A stretch of 64,000 nucleotides of DNA from Maea johnstoni (Eukaryota > Annelida > Polychaeta > Spionida > Magelonidae). Both the position numbers and the translations under genes were made by a program. The notes under the pieces are model-generated. The model saw only the letters and a program-made list of their open reading frames with translations. It did no database searches and had not been told where the DNA came from. Each line of letters begins with the position of its first letter. The stretch's first letter is position 1. The stretch spans positions 57,937,987-58,001,986 of the forward strand of contig OZ012686.1 of assembly GCA_963942565.1 (NCBI GenBank), read 5' to 3'. Of this stretch, positions 7,653 through 19,300 are shown piece by piece.

Positions 7653-9753
7653 ATATGCCATGATATTGTATAAAGTGTATATAGGTTTTAGGCAAACAGT
7701 TGTTTAAGCAGGTAACAAAAAGTCACATCTATGCCTTTATGCATAAATTCTATAGTTATATTTTTAGCATTTATTTTTCAGAATCAAATTCATTTCTTGT
7801 TAGCATGCAAATTTTAAATGGCTGAAACGTCTTTTTGTGAAACTCATTCAGTTGTAAAAAAAAAGTTGTTTTTGATGGAAATGCAAATATCTTTTTAAGA
7901 ACAAATTCAATTTGGTGGCTTTTCACATTTCACGGGTCATATTTTCATCTTTTTAAGATAGTGTCAAACTCAACTTACTATCCCAACACTAGATGGGTTC
8001 AAATGATCTCGACAAATTTAAGACTGGATAAGACACAGGTAGCAGGCCCTTAGCCAGGCGCCACTTCAGGGGGGCACCAGGGACTTGGCCAGGACACATC
8101 AAGCATGCCTTTTGCACAGGCAATTTCCCGAGAAACCTCCTTTTAGACGCGCAGAAATTTCTAAGAAGAAATTAAACTTTTTACTTTTTTGGACTAATAA
8201 CCATATCTTTTATTAATGTATCATCTTCTGAGACATCGCTGAAGTGTTAATTGCCCTCTTTGAAACAAAAGGTTATTAAATGTTGGTATAAGGATTTGAA
8301 GAAGCTAAGTGGCTAAATGATATGCAGACAGAAATTTTGTGAATGCTGTTTTAGGCCATTTTAAAAATCCTGGCTAAGACCCTGGGCCGTGTCTTATTTA
8401 CAAGTTTTAATCCTACTGGAATGAGATAAAGCGAAAATATATAATGAGAGTACGCTTTAAGGATAAATTTTGTTTCTACCTCCATAGAATGTCCTCAACT
8501 GGGAGTATATTTTCACTCTCAAACACTATTTTAAAGGCATGTTGATTTCTTAAAATATTGTAAATGGAAATAGAAATGCACATATTTTGGCGGTTTTATG
8601 AATAAATATCATCAGAAAGTCAGTGTTTATGGTCTATTCCCTTATCTTTCCAATGCATGTAATGAATTCACAAATTAGAAAATACTTTTTTTTGTCTCAA
8701 TGTGATCTAATCCAGCAGACAATTGATGACATTTAAACAATGGCATGTTGAATTAGACGATTTATATATTTGAGTCTGTGTATATCACCATACGTGTTTT
8801 TTTGCAAATCAAATTTTTATAAACAAACTAATTCAACTTGTGCTCACAGTAATCCTTAACTGATGTGATTCAGCACCTACTTGTAGTATTATTAGAGCCC
8901 CATTATCAATTTAATGAGAAAATTGACAGAAATTGGTACAAAAACAGTTGACTTTGATCCATAGCCAGTTTTCAAAATAAAGTTACTACTAGTTTTCTCT
9001 TTTCCAACTTAGTCTTTCATGGCAACTGTTTTGACCTCAGCTAAATTTGTAATCTAATGATGGTGCAAGAATAAACACTGATCTGTCAATCTTCACAACC
9101 ATTACTATTATCTAAGTTTATCTTGTGCAGTGCCTTGTTGGGAAAACAGTGGATTCCGTATCTCATGGGGTAATGTTTTATACTAAAGCAAAATGAATAT
9201 TTCATTCAATATGTATGGAGTTCCTGAAGATTAAAAGTAGGCCTTGAAATCAGCTGTTAGAAGGATACCTTTGCTTTGGAAAAGGATTCAGTTTTTACAT
9301 TTAAAAGCTGACCTGACAATTTAAATAGAGGATCTACAGATAACAGACCACTCCCCCTTATTTGGTAGCCATAGCAGTTTCTAAGTAAGCTATGAGAGAG
9401 ATGCTCCTAAGATCCAAGGCTATAACTTATAGTATAAGGTATAAGGCCTTTTCTCTGAAGCGCAGCTGCATAGGCGACAGTATTGGCTGAACGCTGGTCA
9501 GTCCAGTGGGCTATCAAGCTCTGCAGTCACTTCAAATGAGCGGCTGGTGCTGTGGTTGTGCCATATATACCAATCTTGGGAGTACCTAGAGCCTCTATAT
9601 CATACATCAAACTTCCTTCTATACCAGGTATGTGGGAGTTCTTTTGTAATCTTTAAACACTCTGAATTTACAGAGGAAGATCAACTTCGGCTTGAAAATG
9701 TTTTGAACATGCCAACAACTATTTTTATAGTAGGCACTCAGGAAAGATCTTAG
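7653..9753. other. Intergenic, AT-rich
   Basis: No gene is seen. The stretch contains the foldback element at 8029-8396. The rest is AT-rich with only short random ORFs. Confidence 0.7.
8029..8396. mobile_element. Foldback element of the CTTAGCCAGG family
   Basis: The left end TAAGACAC...CCCTTAGCCAGG is mirrored at the right by CCTGGCTAAGACC...GTGTCTTA, an imperfect inverted repeat of about 30 bases. Related ends recur at 37133 and 63823. Non-coding; no clear target duplication. Confidence 0.5.
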
Positions 9754-9954
9754 CCCTTATGCTGCTGGTTGCTAATTTGGTCAATACAAATTACATAGTG
9801 ATGAAAAATGACTGAAACCCTGGCACATGGGTTCACCTTAGAGAGTACTCAGTCAGGGCTATCTAATGAATACCTACATGGTAAAGTTTAGATGGTTTTC
9901 AAAAACATTTGCATCCTTGTGCTTATGACTAAAGTAGCCTTAGCATTGGAAGGG
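9754..9954. mobile_element. piggyBac-type MITE (201 bp)
   Basis: The left end TTAG|CCCTTATGCTGC and the right end GCATTGGAAGGG|TTAA are imperfect inverted repeats with CCC/GGG tips beside TTAA-like sites. Length and ends resemble the MITEs at 12767-12968 and 31615-31829. The right-hand TTAA (9955-9958) is shared with the Kolobok-type element that follows. Confidence 0.5.
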
Positions 9955-9958
9955 TTAA

Positions 9959-11949
9959 AGGGGCCCTAAAGGCTCACAAACATATCAACTTATATGAAAG
10001 TTATACACTTCAAGAACAGGATGCTACCATTCTTTTTCTCTCAGTGATCCCGTGAGGGGAGATTTTTGCGTATTGTCATCCTCCTAGACAGCCTCTGCCA
10101 GCCACTGGGTGCGGCCATGTTTTTCAAGTGCTATCAGCTGTGACACAATCGGGTGGCAGGGATCACATCCTGTCTCCAAGCTACCTCTGGGCAGTGTATC
10201 TAACAGCAGTGCTCCTGACAAGAGCTCTCTGCACAAGTTGCATAAAAACGTATATATCAAACAAGAAATCATGTGCAGCAATTGGCTGTAAAAAAGACAC
10301 AGTAGTGGAGAAAGCTTTCATAGATTTCCTAGTAGTAAATTTAGACAAAAACAGTGGTTAGCATCCATGAAACTTTTAAACCCACCTGTCCTGAAGTATG
10401 CATATGTATGTTCAGACCACTTCACTGACGAGGATTATGTCAGGAATCACACACTGCAGTCAGGATTACTTCAGAGTACAGTTAACAAGGTTCTGAAGAG
10501 GGATGCTTTTTTAGAAGGTTTGGGTACTTGTGAAATAGGTGTGCATAATCTCTCACACTTCTTCAAAAAAAGAAACAGTCACAATTGATACACCTTTTAT
10601 CATGCTCCATGCGACTCCTATTGCATCTAGTCTTACTTTCTTCAAGGATATAATATCTGGTAACCAATTTTCATAAATCTCTTATTTCAAGCAGAGGTGA
10701 TCTTGCAATTTATCAATTTCGGGATTTATTTACTTTATTGGTATACATTTACTAGTCTCAACATGATTTACCTTCATTCAGTTGCTCAACGAATATAAGC
10801 ACAGGTGTATGCATTAAATGTTTAATATTAAGCCAGCATGAAAAGGGTAAATATCATTCCCTAACTTACAAAATTGAAACAGCTAAGGTTATAGTCAGTC
10901 ATGACCCCATTTTCACTGGGAAGAAATACATTTCTAAATAGTACTGCAATATAGAGGAAGGTTGAAATCAAAATATCTCAAATTGCAAATGACCCTTTCT
11001 TTTATTTATGATAGAATAAATGACATTTTCATTTACTCATTACCAACCTTCTCTTAATGACTTATGATTAATAATCATACTCTTCATTATTATGATCTGA
11101 TGTACAGACTTTAGCAACCTTAACAGCTAACTTTCAGGGTGAATGGCAATTTTCATAGGTACCTCAACATGGTCTTTATCAATCCACTGAGAATAGACTG
11201 TGCAGGATTTTGTTAGTTGTGTTACAACTGAGGTTTTGTCTTATGTCTAGGTCTCTAGGGTAATAACAAAAGTAAGTAAAGGAAAGGGACACACAGGGTA
11301 ATTGACCTTGTCCAATTGGCATTACACATCTAGACCCCATGGGTCACAAGGTAGTAAACACAGGAAGTGACTAACAGTACTGGGAACAGCAATCATCTTC
11401 ATTTCCTTTAGTAGTTGTGTACATATTCATGAAGATTATAGAAAAGAAATGTCAAGAATACCTTTGGAAGGCGCCTGATAATTTAAAGAAGGAAAGAAGT
11501 CTGACAGGTGCACCACAACATGCTATTTAAGCGCCAGCCCCCTGTTTCCACATCTTGACCATCAAATTCATCAACACCTTGAACTATGTCCATATAATCC
11601 ACCTGATCACCTTCAGCCACTCTTGGTTCAAAGTCGTAGGGATTTGCATACCTAAACATCTTGAATGTGATTCAGAGCAGTGAAATATCTACCTCCTAGA
11701 CAGAGTTACTGGCTTTATCTAATACACCCACTAAGCTGCTTGCCACCCATTTACATAGACTACAGCAGCATGAGTTGACTCAGATCCAAGATGGCGGCTG
11801 CCCTGCCTCAGTGAAGGTGCTATTCACTAATTGCAATTTGAGATTTCTCTTTGTGTGGAGCTCTAGGGCTTCTCTGTTTATGACAGATGTTGAGCTATGT
11901 TCATGAACTTTCATATAAACCTATGATGTGTTTTTCCCCAAGTTCCCCT
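9959..11949 (+). mobile_element. Kolobok-type DNA transposon remnant with THAP domain (2.0 kb)
   Basis: It starts AGGGGCCCTAAAGGC and ends AAGTTCCCCT, with TTAA at 9955-9958 and 11950-11953. TTAA target sites, AGGGG ends and an N-terminal THAP zinc finger in the transposase together define the Kolobok superfamily. A diverged THAP segment is readable at about 10245-10588. The rest of a transposase is not recognisable, so this is a decayed, internally deleted copy. It matches the element at 60582-62231 over the left arm and parts of the right half. A YY1-like motif (AAGATGGCGGCTG) lies at about 11788-11800. Confidence 0.75.
10245..10588 (+). pseudogene. THAP zinc-finger remnant of a transposase
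   Basis: The first part reads SCAAIGCKKD (cysteines at 10272 and 10287) and continues to KAFIDF. After a frame change near 10353 it continues as WLASMKLLNPPV and then YVCSDHFTDEDY, with the second C..H pair near 10409-10420. This is the C2CH pattern of a THAP domain followed by its usual [ST]xHF(T/S)xxDY stretch. The frame change and a stop mean it is not translated as one protein. It belongs to the surrounding Kolobok-type element. Confidence 0.7.
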
Positions 11950-11953
11950 TTAA

Positions 11954-12766
11954 GCCATATAAAACAACAATACTTTGAATATCATAACAAATACTTTATT
12001 TCACAAATATATGGTACATTGATGATTCATTGTTCTTCCATACCCTAACAAGGTCATCAATACTAGTGATGAGAATTACCAACCAATGCAATAAGAACAT
12101 CCAAATACAATACAAATTTCAAGCCTTTATGATATTTTCAAGCTTTCCTCCACCTTTCTAGTCTTCTGAAGAACTAGGTCCAACATTGGCCGATTCCCTT
12201 CTGCTTATTTTTATAAGAAACAAGAGTACCTTAAACCTGATCATGTTAAATTTAGCTGAATACTTAAATGGCTTGGTATATGATAGTGCTGGGAAATTTT
12301 CAGCTCGATTAATTGCCTAAAATTTCGGTTGATTTATTTATTATCAATGTAAATATGCCCACTAGCCAGTGACCAATATATGGCTGATTTCCACAAAATC
12401 TTGAATGAGAAATGGCCTGGTAGGCTGGTACGCTTAGTTCATGTTGATTACAATAATCTTTTTACTTATATGCATGGTTTTCATAGGAAATAAGGCCCCT
12501 TTTATATGGACTCTTTGACCATGTGAAGGGGGAACATAATTCAAAATGATGAGATCAATCTTTTGTTTTAATGATCGATCAATCAGAAACCATGACAGAA
12601 TGATGGATTTCTCAATTCTATTAATTGTCCCAGCACTACTATAAATTACTTTTTGTATATCCCCACCAAATCTAAGTTCAAGTTTTTAAGAAACAACTGA
12701 AACATGCATTTTAAAATTTTCCATTTTAGTAATGATTTTGATGAACATTTTCATCATATTTATTTA
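11954..12766. other. Intergenic stretch downstream of MAP10
   Basis: Nothing recognisable apart from AT-rich sequence. It could contain the end of the MAP10 3' UTR, which would run leftward from 13018. Confidence 0.5.
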
Positions 12767-12968
12767 CCCTTTTGTGCCTGTGACGTCACATGAGGACCTA
12801 TACTACTTGAAAATAACATGGGAACTAATATCGATTTTATGAATTAAAACATTTGAATAATTTCCAACCTCTGATCAACATTTTTCCTTAATATTATCTT
12901 CAAACTTTGCTTGTCAAAAAGATATCCAAGTAGTTAGGACATTTTTGGACACTTAAGGCAAGAATGGG
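12767..12968. mobile_element. piggyBac-type MITE in the MAP10 3' flank (202 bp)
   Basis: The right end GGCAAGAATGGG is followed by TTAA (12969-12972). The left end is CCCTTTTGTGCC after TTTA. The right 40 bases resemble those of 31615-31829 (TAGT.AGG...TTTGG.CACT..GGCAAG.ATGGG). It lies only about 50 bp past the MAP10 stop codon, so it is very likely transcribed as part of that 3' UTR. It contains a CRE-like TGACGTCA at 12780-12787. Confidence 0.5.
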
Positions 12969-13018
12969 TTAATTGTTTTTGTAAAAATGCAAGAAATATC
13001 CAATGATGCCTTTTAAAA

Positions 13019-15916
13019 TCAGAAGTGTTTTGCAGCTTTTGGGAGAATATGCCGCACTGATGCCTGTCGTTTACTTCCCGACTCATCCTCACTTTTTTCA
13101 AAGGCATTGTCTGAATAAGAAAGATCTGCTTCAGAATAATCCACATTGTCAGGGTCTGAGGGCATATAAGAGCTCACTGAATCAGTATTCACAGACTCGG
13201 AGCGTGTCTTACTTAAACGGGGTTTTGGCCTTGGTCTAGGGGGTGGAGATTCTGTGGGCTCATGAACAGTGCGGGCAGTATGACTAAATTGACTATCCAC
13301 TACAGAGCCAGAGTGACGGACTGACATCATAGGGGAGTAACTGGAGGCCACAGGATTAACAGCAGGAATCTTCAGTCTCTTCCCATTTTGCTGAGATTTC
13401 TCTGATACAGATTTCCCATGTGATGAGGCAACTGAAAGAGATATGCGTGAATGTCTAGAAGTGTTTGAATTCTTCGATTCAGCTGAATGATAAGACACTG
13501 AACTGTAGGTATCAACCTCTTCAATGATTCGTTTCAGTTCTGGCTCACTCGTATCCTTCAAATTGGAGGTATTAAAATCATCCGAATAGGCTGGCACACT
13601 CACAGAACTATGAACAGACTCCCCAGCAAGAAAATCATCCTTAAATCCCGGGTCATTGATCTCTCTCTCATATTCATCATCTGGTAGATCAGACTCATAA
13701 TGTGAGGTGTCATTACTACTGTATTCATCTCCGTCAGGGATTGATGCGCTAGGGATGTGTATCTCAATACTTCGGTGACTATGTGACTTATTACTTTTAG
13801 CAGTACTGTAAGAGCTAGACTTGCTAACGCTCTTGTCAGATTGCACTAACACTGGAGCATCAATTCCCATTGCAGTAATGTCCACAGACATAGGTGGTAG
13901 TTCTCGGTCATTGTAAGAATCGTCGTAGTCACTTTCTTCATTTGGTGTCGTATGAGTATCAGCTATATCCACAGATTGACTTTTGGATAACCTTGGAGTT
14001 GGCACTGGTCTCCTCACAGGTGATCCAATTTGGTTTAGCATCAATGGTGGCACAGCGGTGCTTCTTATAACTGCAGTAGCCCCCAATTCTGTCTTCTGAT
14101 CCAGTGCTGGGTGCTTGGCCACTTCAGTTACAACATCATCCATATGGAGATCTTGGAAGTCTACAGTCAGGCCCTGCAAGTGCCTACCCACTGACAGGCT
14201 GTGCTTCTTCATCTTTTCATCCTTGTGCTGTTTTTCTAAAGTCTGATAGAGACCTGGGTTAGACTTGGCAAGCCTGAGTCTCTGAGTGTTGGTCATGCCA
14301 TATGATAGCTTGGTTTTCCTGACACCATACTCAGGTGCCTGTCTAATCCAGCCTTTGTTCTTAGGAACTCCCAGTTGAGCATGGGCACAACCTCTATGAC
14401 TGCCTCCTCTACAATCTTTCTCAGAACGTTTAGGACTGCTATGTTTAGTATTTAAACTGTCATGGTTTTCCTTGCCATTTGCAAAGCGTAGGTGGGACCT
14501 TGATTTGGATCTTGGAGATGACACAGGTTTTCTTTCACCTACATGAACATGTGGTTGGGGCAATTGTTGGTGTATATTTTTTGAGTGCATTGGTTGTTCG
14601 TCTTGTGTGGGGAGCAATATTTGAGCATTTTGAAACTGAGCGAATTCTGACATCAAGGCCTTCAACAAAGGGAACTGTAGGAGATGTTCCATATTAGAAA
14701 AGTTTGAATGATCAACTGCTTCTGTGTGACCATGTTTTTCATTTGGCATGGTTTTTTTCAATGTTTTCCTTACAGGTGACATTGCTTCTGTTGCGCTTTT
14801 CAACTGTTTTACACTCAAGCCTGATTCTTCTTTTCCTACATTATCTTCATTTCTATCTTCTTCACCACTTGAAGTAAAATCACTTTCGTACCGATCTTGC
14901 GATTGACTATCGATATAGGAATATGTTACACTTTCAACATCACTCCATGCATCTCTTACTTTGGTGTTGAAGTTAGTATCAGAAGTACTATTATAAAATA
15001 GAGGCGGTGGACATACTGTATTTGAAAGGTAAATATTCTGGAATTCATCCTCAAAATGATCAGGGCTTGCATCTCTTTGAAATGGTTCACTTCTTTTTGG
15101 CTTAACCCTCTCTCGAGTTTGAGTCGATGTAGTCTGATACTTAGATTTGTCTGTTAGTGGTGGCATATAACTTTTCTCCTTCTCTGGGGCCACTTCCGGG
15201 GCAAGAACTGGATTTTGTTTGATAGTGTCATCTTGGGGGTGTAGATCTGATAAAATGGTGTCTACGGTATCAATTATTGCCTGCTTATCACTTTCTCCCA
15301 TATCTTGACTTTTAAATTTAACAACTGTTTTCCTCCCTCCAACTTGGGTTACCGCACTAGAAGGGAGATGGGCAAGCAACCCTGCACCAAGACTAAGAAG
15401 TCTGAATCCTAATGACAAGCAACCAATTTCAGATCCCATCAGGTTGTAAACTTTAAATTCCCCTTTCTCTCCATGAACTGTTGGTACAGATATTCCCCTC
15501 TCCAGAATATCTGTGTAGACCATTTCCATTGCACATTTGAGCGAGACATAGCAACTACCCACTAGCTTTGGGACGTCAGTAAATGTGTCAATGATCATCA
15601 CATACAGAGGCGTTTGTATCAAGTGATTTCTGAGAGTTTCCATAGATACTTTGAAAAGACAAGATTTTCCTTTCTGAATAACAAACCATCCATGGTGATC
15701 TTTCAGTTCATTGATTTGGTGTGGCACCTTATATTCTGGACGTAGCCTAACTTTGCTCTTTATAGCATCGCCGAGATTAGACTCCACATGGTGAATGATA
15801 AGTGTAGGGAAATCCAAAAGCCTAAAAGCGACGGCTGGGAAACGACAAGCAGTGGAAGGCAGAAACAGCTTGTCAACAGTGAGTTCCAGCGAAAACAGAG
15901 ATTCTGACTCTGACAT
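13019..15916 (-). CDS. MAP10: Microtubule-associated protein 10, intronless
   Basis: A single uninterrupted reading frame of 965 residues (about 905 in human). MAP10 is also intronless in mammals. It binds and stabilises microtubules and acts at the spindle midzone and midbody in cytokinesis. Family landmarks are LFSLELTVDKLFL at the N terminus, PAVAFRLLDFPTL (about 27-39), GKSCLFKV (about 83-90), the conserved N-terminal domain to about residue 180, VCPPPLFYN near 302 and YGMTNTQRLRLAKSNPGL near 538-555. The last 300 residues are rich in Ser, Asp and Glu with acidic DDF/SDF patches and a proline-rich PPPRPRPKPRLSKTRS near 905-920, a likely disordered microtubule-binding tail. The start is the first ATG of the frame and matches the family N terminus. 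It is convergent with CCSAP, another spindle protein. Confidence 0.93.
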   Translation of the reverse strand: MSESESLFSLELTVDKLFLPSTACRFPAVAFRLLDFPTLIIHHVESNLGDAIKSKVRLRPEYKVPHQINELKDHHGWFVIQKGKSCLFKVSMETLRNHLIQTPLYVMIIDTFTDVPKLVGSCYVSLKCAMEMVYTDILERGISVPTVHGEKGEFKVYNLMGSEIGCLSLGFRLLSLGAGLLAHLPSSAVTQVGGRKTVVKFKSQDMGESDKQAIIDTVDTILSDLHPQDDTIKQNPVLAPEVAPEKEKSYMPPLTDKSKYQTTSTQTRERVKPKRSEPFQRDASPDHFEDEFQNIYLSNTVCPPPLFYNSTSDTNFNTKVRDAWSDVESVTYSYIDSQSQDRYESDFTSSGEEDRNEDNVGKEESGLSVKQLKSATEAMSPVRKTLKKTMPNEKHGHTEAVDHSNFSNMEHLLQFPLLKALMSEFAQFQNAQILLPTQDEQPMHSKNIHQQLPQPHVHVGERKPVSSPRSKSRSHLRFANGKENHDSLNTKHSSPKRSEKDCRGGSHRGCAHAQLGVPKNKGWIRQAPEYGVRKTKLSYGMTNTQRLRLAKSNPGLYQTLEKQHKDEKMKKHSLSVGRHLQGLTVDFQDLHMDDVVTEVAKHPALDQKTELGATAVIRSTAVPPLMLNQIGSPVRRPVPTPRLSKSQSVDIADTHTTPNEESDYDDSYNDRELPPMSVDITAMGIDAPVLVQSDKSVSKSSSYSTAKSNKSHSHRSIEIHIPSASIPDGDEYSSNDTSHYESDLPDDEYEREINDPGFKDDFLAGESVHSSVSVPAYSDDFNTSNLKDTSEPELKRIIEEVDTYSSVSYHSAESKNSNTSRHSRISLSVASSHGKSVSEKSQQNGKRLKIPAVNPVASSYSPMMSVRHSGSVVDSQFSHTARTVHEPTESPPPRPRPKPRLSKTRSESVNTDSVSSYMPSDPDNVDYSEADLSYSDNAFEKSEDESGSKRQASVRHILPKAAKHF

Positions 15917-16300
15917 GTTGATTAAAGGACGGACGTTCCACTTAAGATTTGTTTTTCAGTCAGCTTACACTATGAAATCTCACTGTTCTTCTTTTAAAAC
16001 TGGAGCGATCGACCATGGTCTTGTACTTCTTATAATCAGAAATACACCTGTTTGTTAGAAGGTTTGAGCGCTGGCGGCACAACCTACTCCAACTTGCAAA
16101 TATTTCTAGCTGTATGTAACGCGCTTTGTGATAGGTCACTGTTCAATCAATCAACGAATCACCGATCTTCTTACAAATGGAGTTTGAAGGATCGTGTAAA
16201 CTGGTGGCGCCACCTATATCTGTTGAGGTTAAACCAAAATACTCGCCAATGCACGATTGCGAAAGAACCATGTACGATGGTGCAAAAGTGACATGCTAAA
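15917..16300 (-). promoter_or_regulatory. MAP10 upstream flank
   Basis: The region just upstream of the MAP10 start is locally richer in CpG (around 16000-16250) than the flanking AT-rich DNA. It should contain the promoter and 5' UTR. I see no clear TATA box or initiator. Confidence 0.35.
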
Positions 16301-19300
16301 AATAACTTCCATACCCGAAATGATAAAATACATGCGCAGGTGATTAAATCTTAACCCTCCAAAAATTGATAACTCCATTTTTTTTCTGAAAAAAAAATTC
16401 AAATTGCAAAAAAAAAAAATACTTGCAAAAAAGTAGCAATAATGTAATTGATTAATTTTTTTGATTCTGGATACCAGGCCAGACCACACTTTCTAGCATT
16501 AGTTTGTGAACATTCAAATAATTATATTTAATAAATAGATAAGTATTAAATCATCTTTTATGTATCATATGTGTAATATAAATGGATATAACATATCTAT
16601 GAAGTTAAAATTTTTTGAAAAACTTTAAAATTTACTTCATCTTTCTACCCTGAATCTGCCTATTCACTGAGCAAAATTTACATTACATTTGTAATTTATC
16701 TCCTAGAAACATCTTTCAAATGATTCCCATATTTGTTGGTGTAATACTTCTCTTTAGGTCATAGGAATAAGGAGTTCACCACTTGCAGATACAGGTGGGG
16801 TTTGAGGGTTTGTTGATTTCTATGTTAAGAATTGTTAGTTTTCTTTAGTTTTGCTTCAAATCATTGAAGTAGATTTACCAGTATGTTAAATGAACCCCTA
16901 ATACAATATGCTAGCAACCCAAAAATAGAGTGGCTCATTAGCCAGAACATTCGCTTACACAGAAACAACAAACACCTTTTTAAATTGTTCAAAAATTTTA
17001 TTCAAAGAAATGTAGCCCTTAATAAAACATCCTAGAGTTGATTAGCAAACACATGACGCAACAGAAGCTTTGCACAGCAGATGGTTTCTGAAAACCAGGG
17101 TCCTATTATGAACACCTGGTCTTCGTTGCATGCAAAGAGAACAAGTACCCTTTTCTAAAACTAACATTGCCAAACCATCCAAAGTTGGAAAATGGCAAAT
17201 ATTACAAAAATCAATAATTATGGACATCTTTAATAGCAGAAATTTCCATATTTTTGTTAGCTTTTTCTTTTTAGGTATTAGACATGTCAAAGTGCAATGT
17301 TACTGCATAAGCCCACCAGAACGGTGATGAAGGCGTCGTACGAGGGCAGGATTGAGCAGAATCATGTCATCGCAGAGAGAAAATATGTACACACACATGA
17401 CATGACATGTGACCGTAGGAGATGCAATAATGAGAGCCTGGCACAGAACAAAGCCGCCGCCACTCAGAAATTACAGCTTCTGCAAGTTATCCGTAGGTTA
17501 GCATCAACAGATAGAAATGGTGCCAGTTTGTGTATCTCATTTTGAACGATAGTGCCCTTTCCATCAAAGTTGCTGAATAAACATATTTGACTAGAGTACT
17601 GATCAATATGCAGATATTTTGTTATAAAAGACATTTTCTAACCATGTAAACTGAAATCATTATATTTAGACCATTAAGTTACTACAAATATCTGTACTGT
17701 AGCTATGCACTATTTTCCACCTGAAATATTTGCATACACGTCAGTTCTCTTGGTTGTTCTGTGGAAGAAAGTGTTAAAATAGGAGTTTTTGAAATGAGGC
17801 TTATCTTCTCCCACTGCTCTGATGGAATAGGTCTGGGCTTAGCACAACTCCGAGGTCATCATTCATGATGAAATCTGTCTGCCAAAGCATGATCACCTTG
17901 CCTTTATACCCATAGTTGTACCTCACTTTTACAACCTAAATTGCAGTCAATACCATGCACATGTACAAGTTAGTGGAGACAATTATGATGGCATTTATAA
18001 TCCATATAACAGAACCACTATGGACACACTAATGCCACAAATGAATGTCAATAATGTAATCAGCCAAAGATTTGAATTTAGATGACTCTTTTAGTAGCAC
18101 AGCTCATTTAAGCAGTGCCATGATCACAAACAGAAGGTACCAAGAGTTTCTTAGTTTCTTAGAAGAGAGAAAAGTTATCAAGAACATAACCCTTTCCTTG
18201 ATAAATCAACAGCATTGTGCAAGTTATCCTAGGGAATATCTAGAAGGCAGGAGATGGTCATACCTTGGTGATCAAACAGAGTAGGTTGGGCCTACTACCT
18301 GCTGTCCAATACCTAATGGAGAACCGAGCTAAGTGCTGTCAATACCAAGAACCTATGTTATACAATACTTTCACCTTACACTACCAACATGAGAATATGT
18401 TTTCAGTGGAACCCTGTGACAAAGAACCACTCACAGAAGTAGCATTTTCTAATGAGGTGCTTAACCTATGTTTGTTTTACCGACAGCAAATTTCGTCCCT
18501 AAACCTATGTCACAAAGTGCAAATTATTTCAAAACTGATCTGGTTTCTTGGAACCAGAAAACCTTTCAGCAACTAAAAAGGTGAAAGCAACATAGTCATG
18601 AGAACCAAACTAAACATTTCTCACCATCATTTTGTAAGTCATATGTTATTAATTATGCCATACCTCCCATTACATACTTGTATTTTCTCAATTTAGTTAA
18701 AAGGTTGTAAATATAAAGTGATTCAGTTTCCCTTGCAGTATCCTAATCTAATCATCTATCTCTGAGCCAAAACAGGACAGTACGAAAATTATGTCCATCT
18801 ACAAAATCATTCTCCTAAGTCTACCTCACCCAGCCTACACAACACAAAGGGGAGCATGCAGAAAGAACAGTCCCATATATCTACACATACAAAACAGAAA
18901 ACCAGTATACATGATAGAACAATAAATATGTAAAATGGAGAATGCATACAAATGAATTTGTACAATATATGCTGTAACACACACACACACACACATAAAG
19001 ATAGGTTTCAAAGTTAACTGCTATACAACAAACATATTGCTTTCTGAGTGTGGGGAGCATACTAGTAACGGAGTGTAGCCATGCAGAGATGTACTAACCC
19101 AAGTAGAATACTCTCATCTGCGCAAAAAATATCACTTTCCAACCTTGAGCCATCACAAAGTTGATCTTGACTTTAATCATAGAGATTAACAATAACTTTT
19201 CTAACATTAAAACTATCCGGAGTAATTCATTGAAATTATATGAGATGTATTTACAAAATTTGTTGAATCAGAAATAAAGTTTGTGTTATTATCTAAAAAT

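Noticed and set aside
10109-10361. Host THAP-domain gene
   Set aside because: The frame is broken, and it lies inside an element with TTAA target sites and matching termini, so it is transposon-derived.
17297-17545. 82-residue ORF after an acceptor-like tract
   Set aside because: No family similarity and no matching donor or second exon; chance is more likely.
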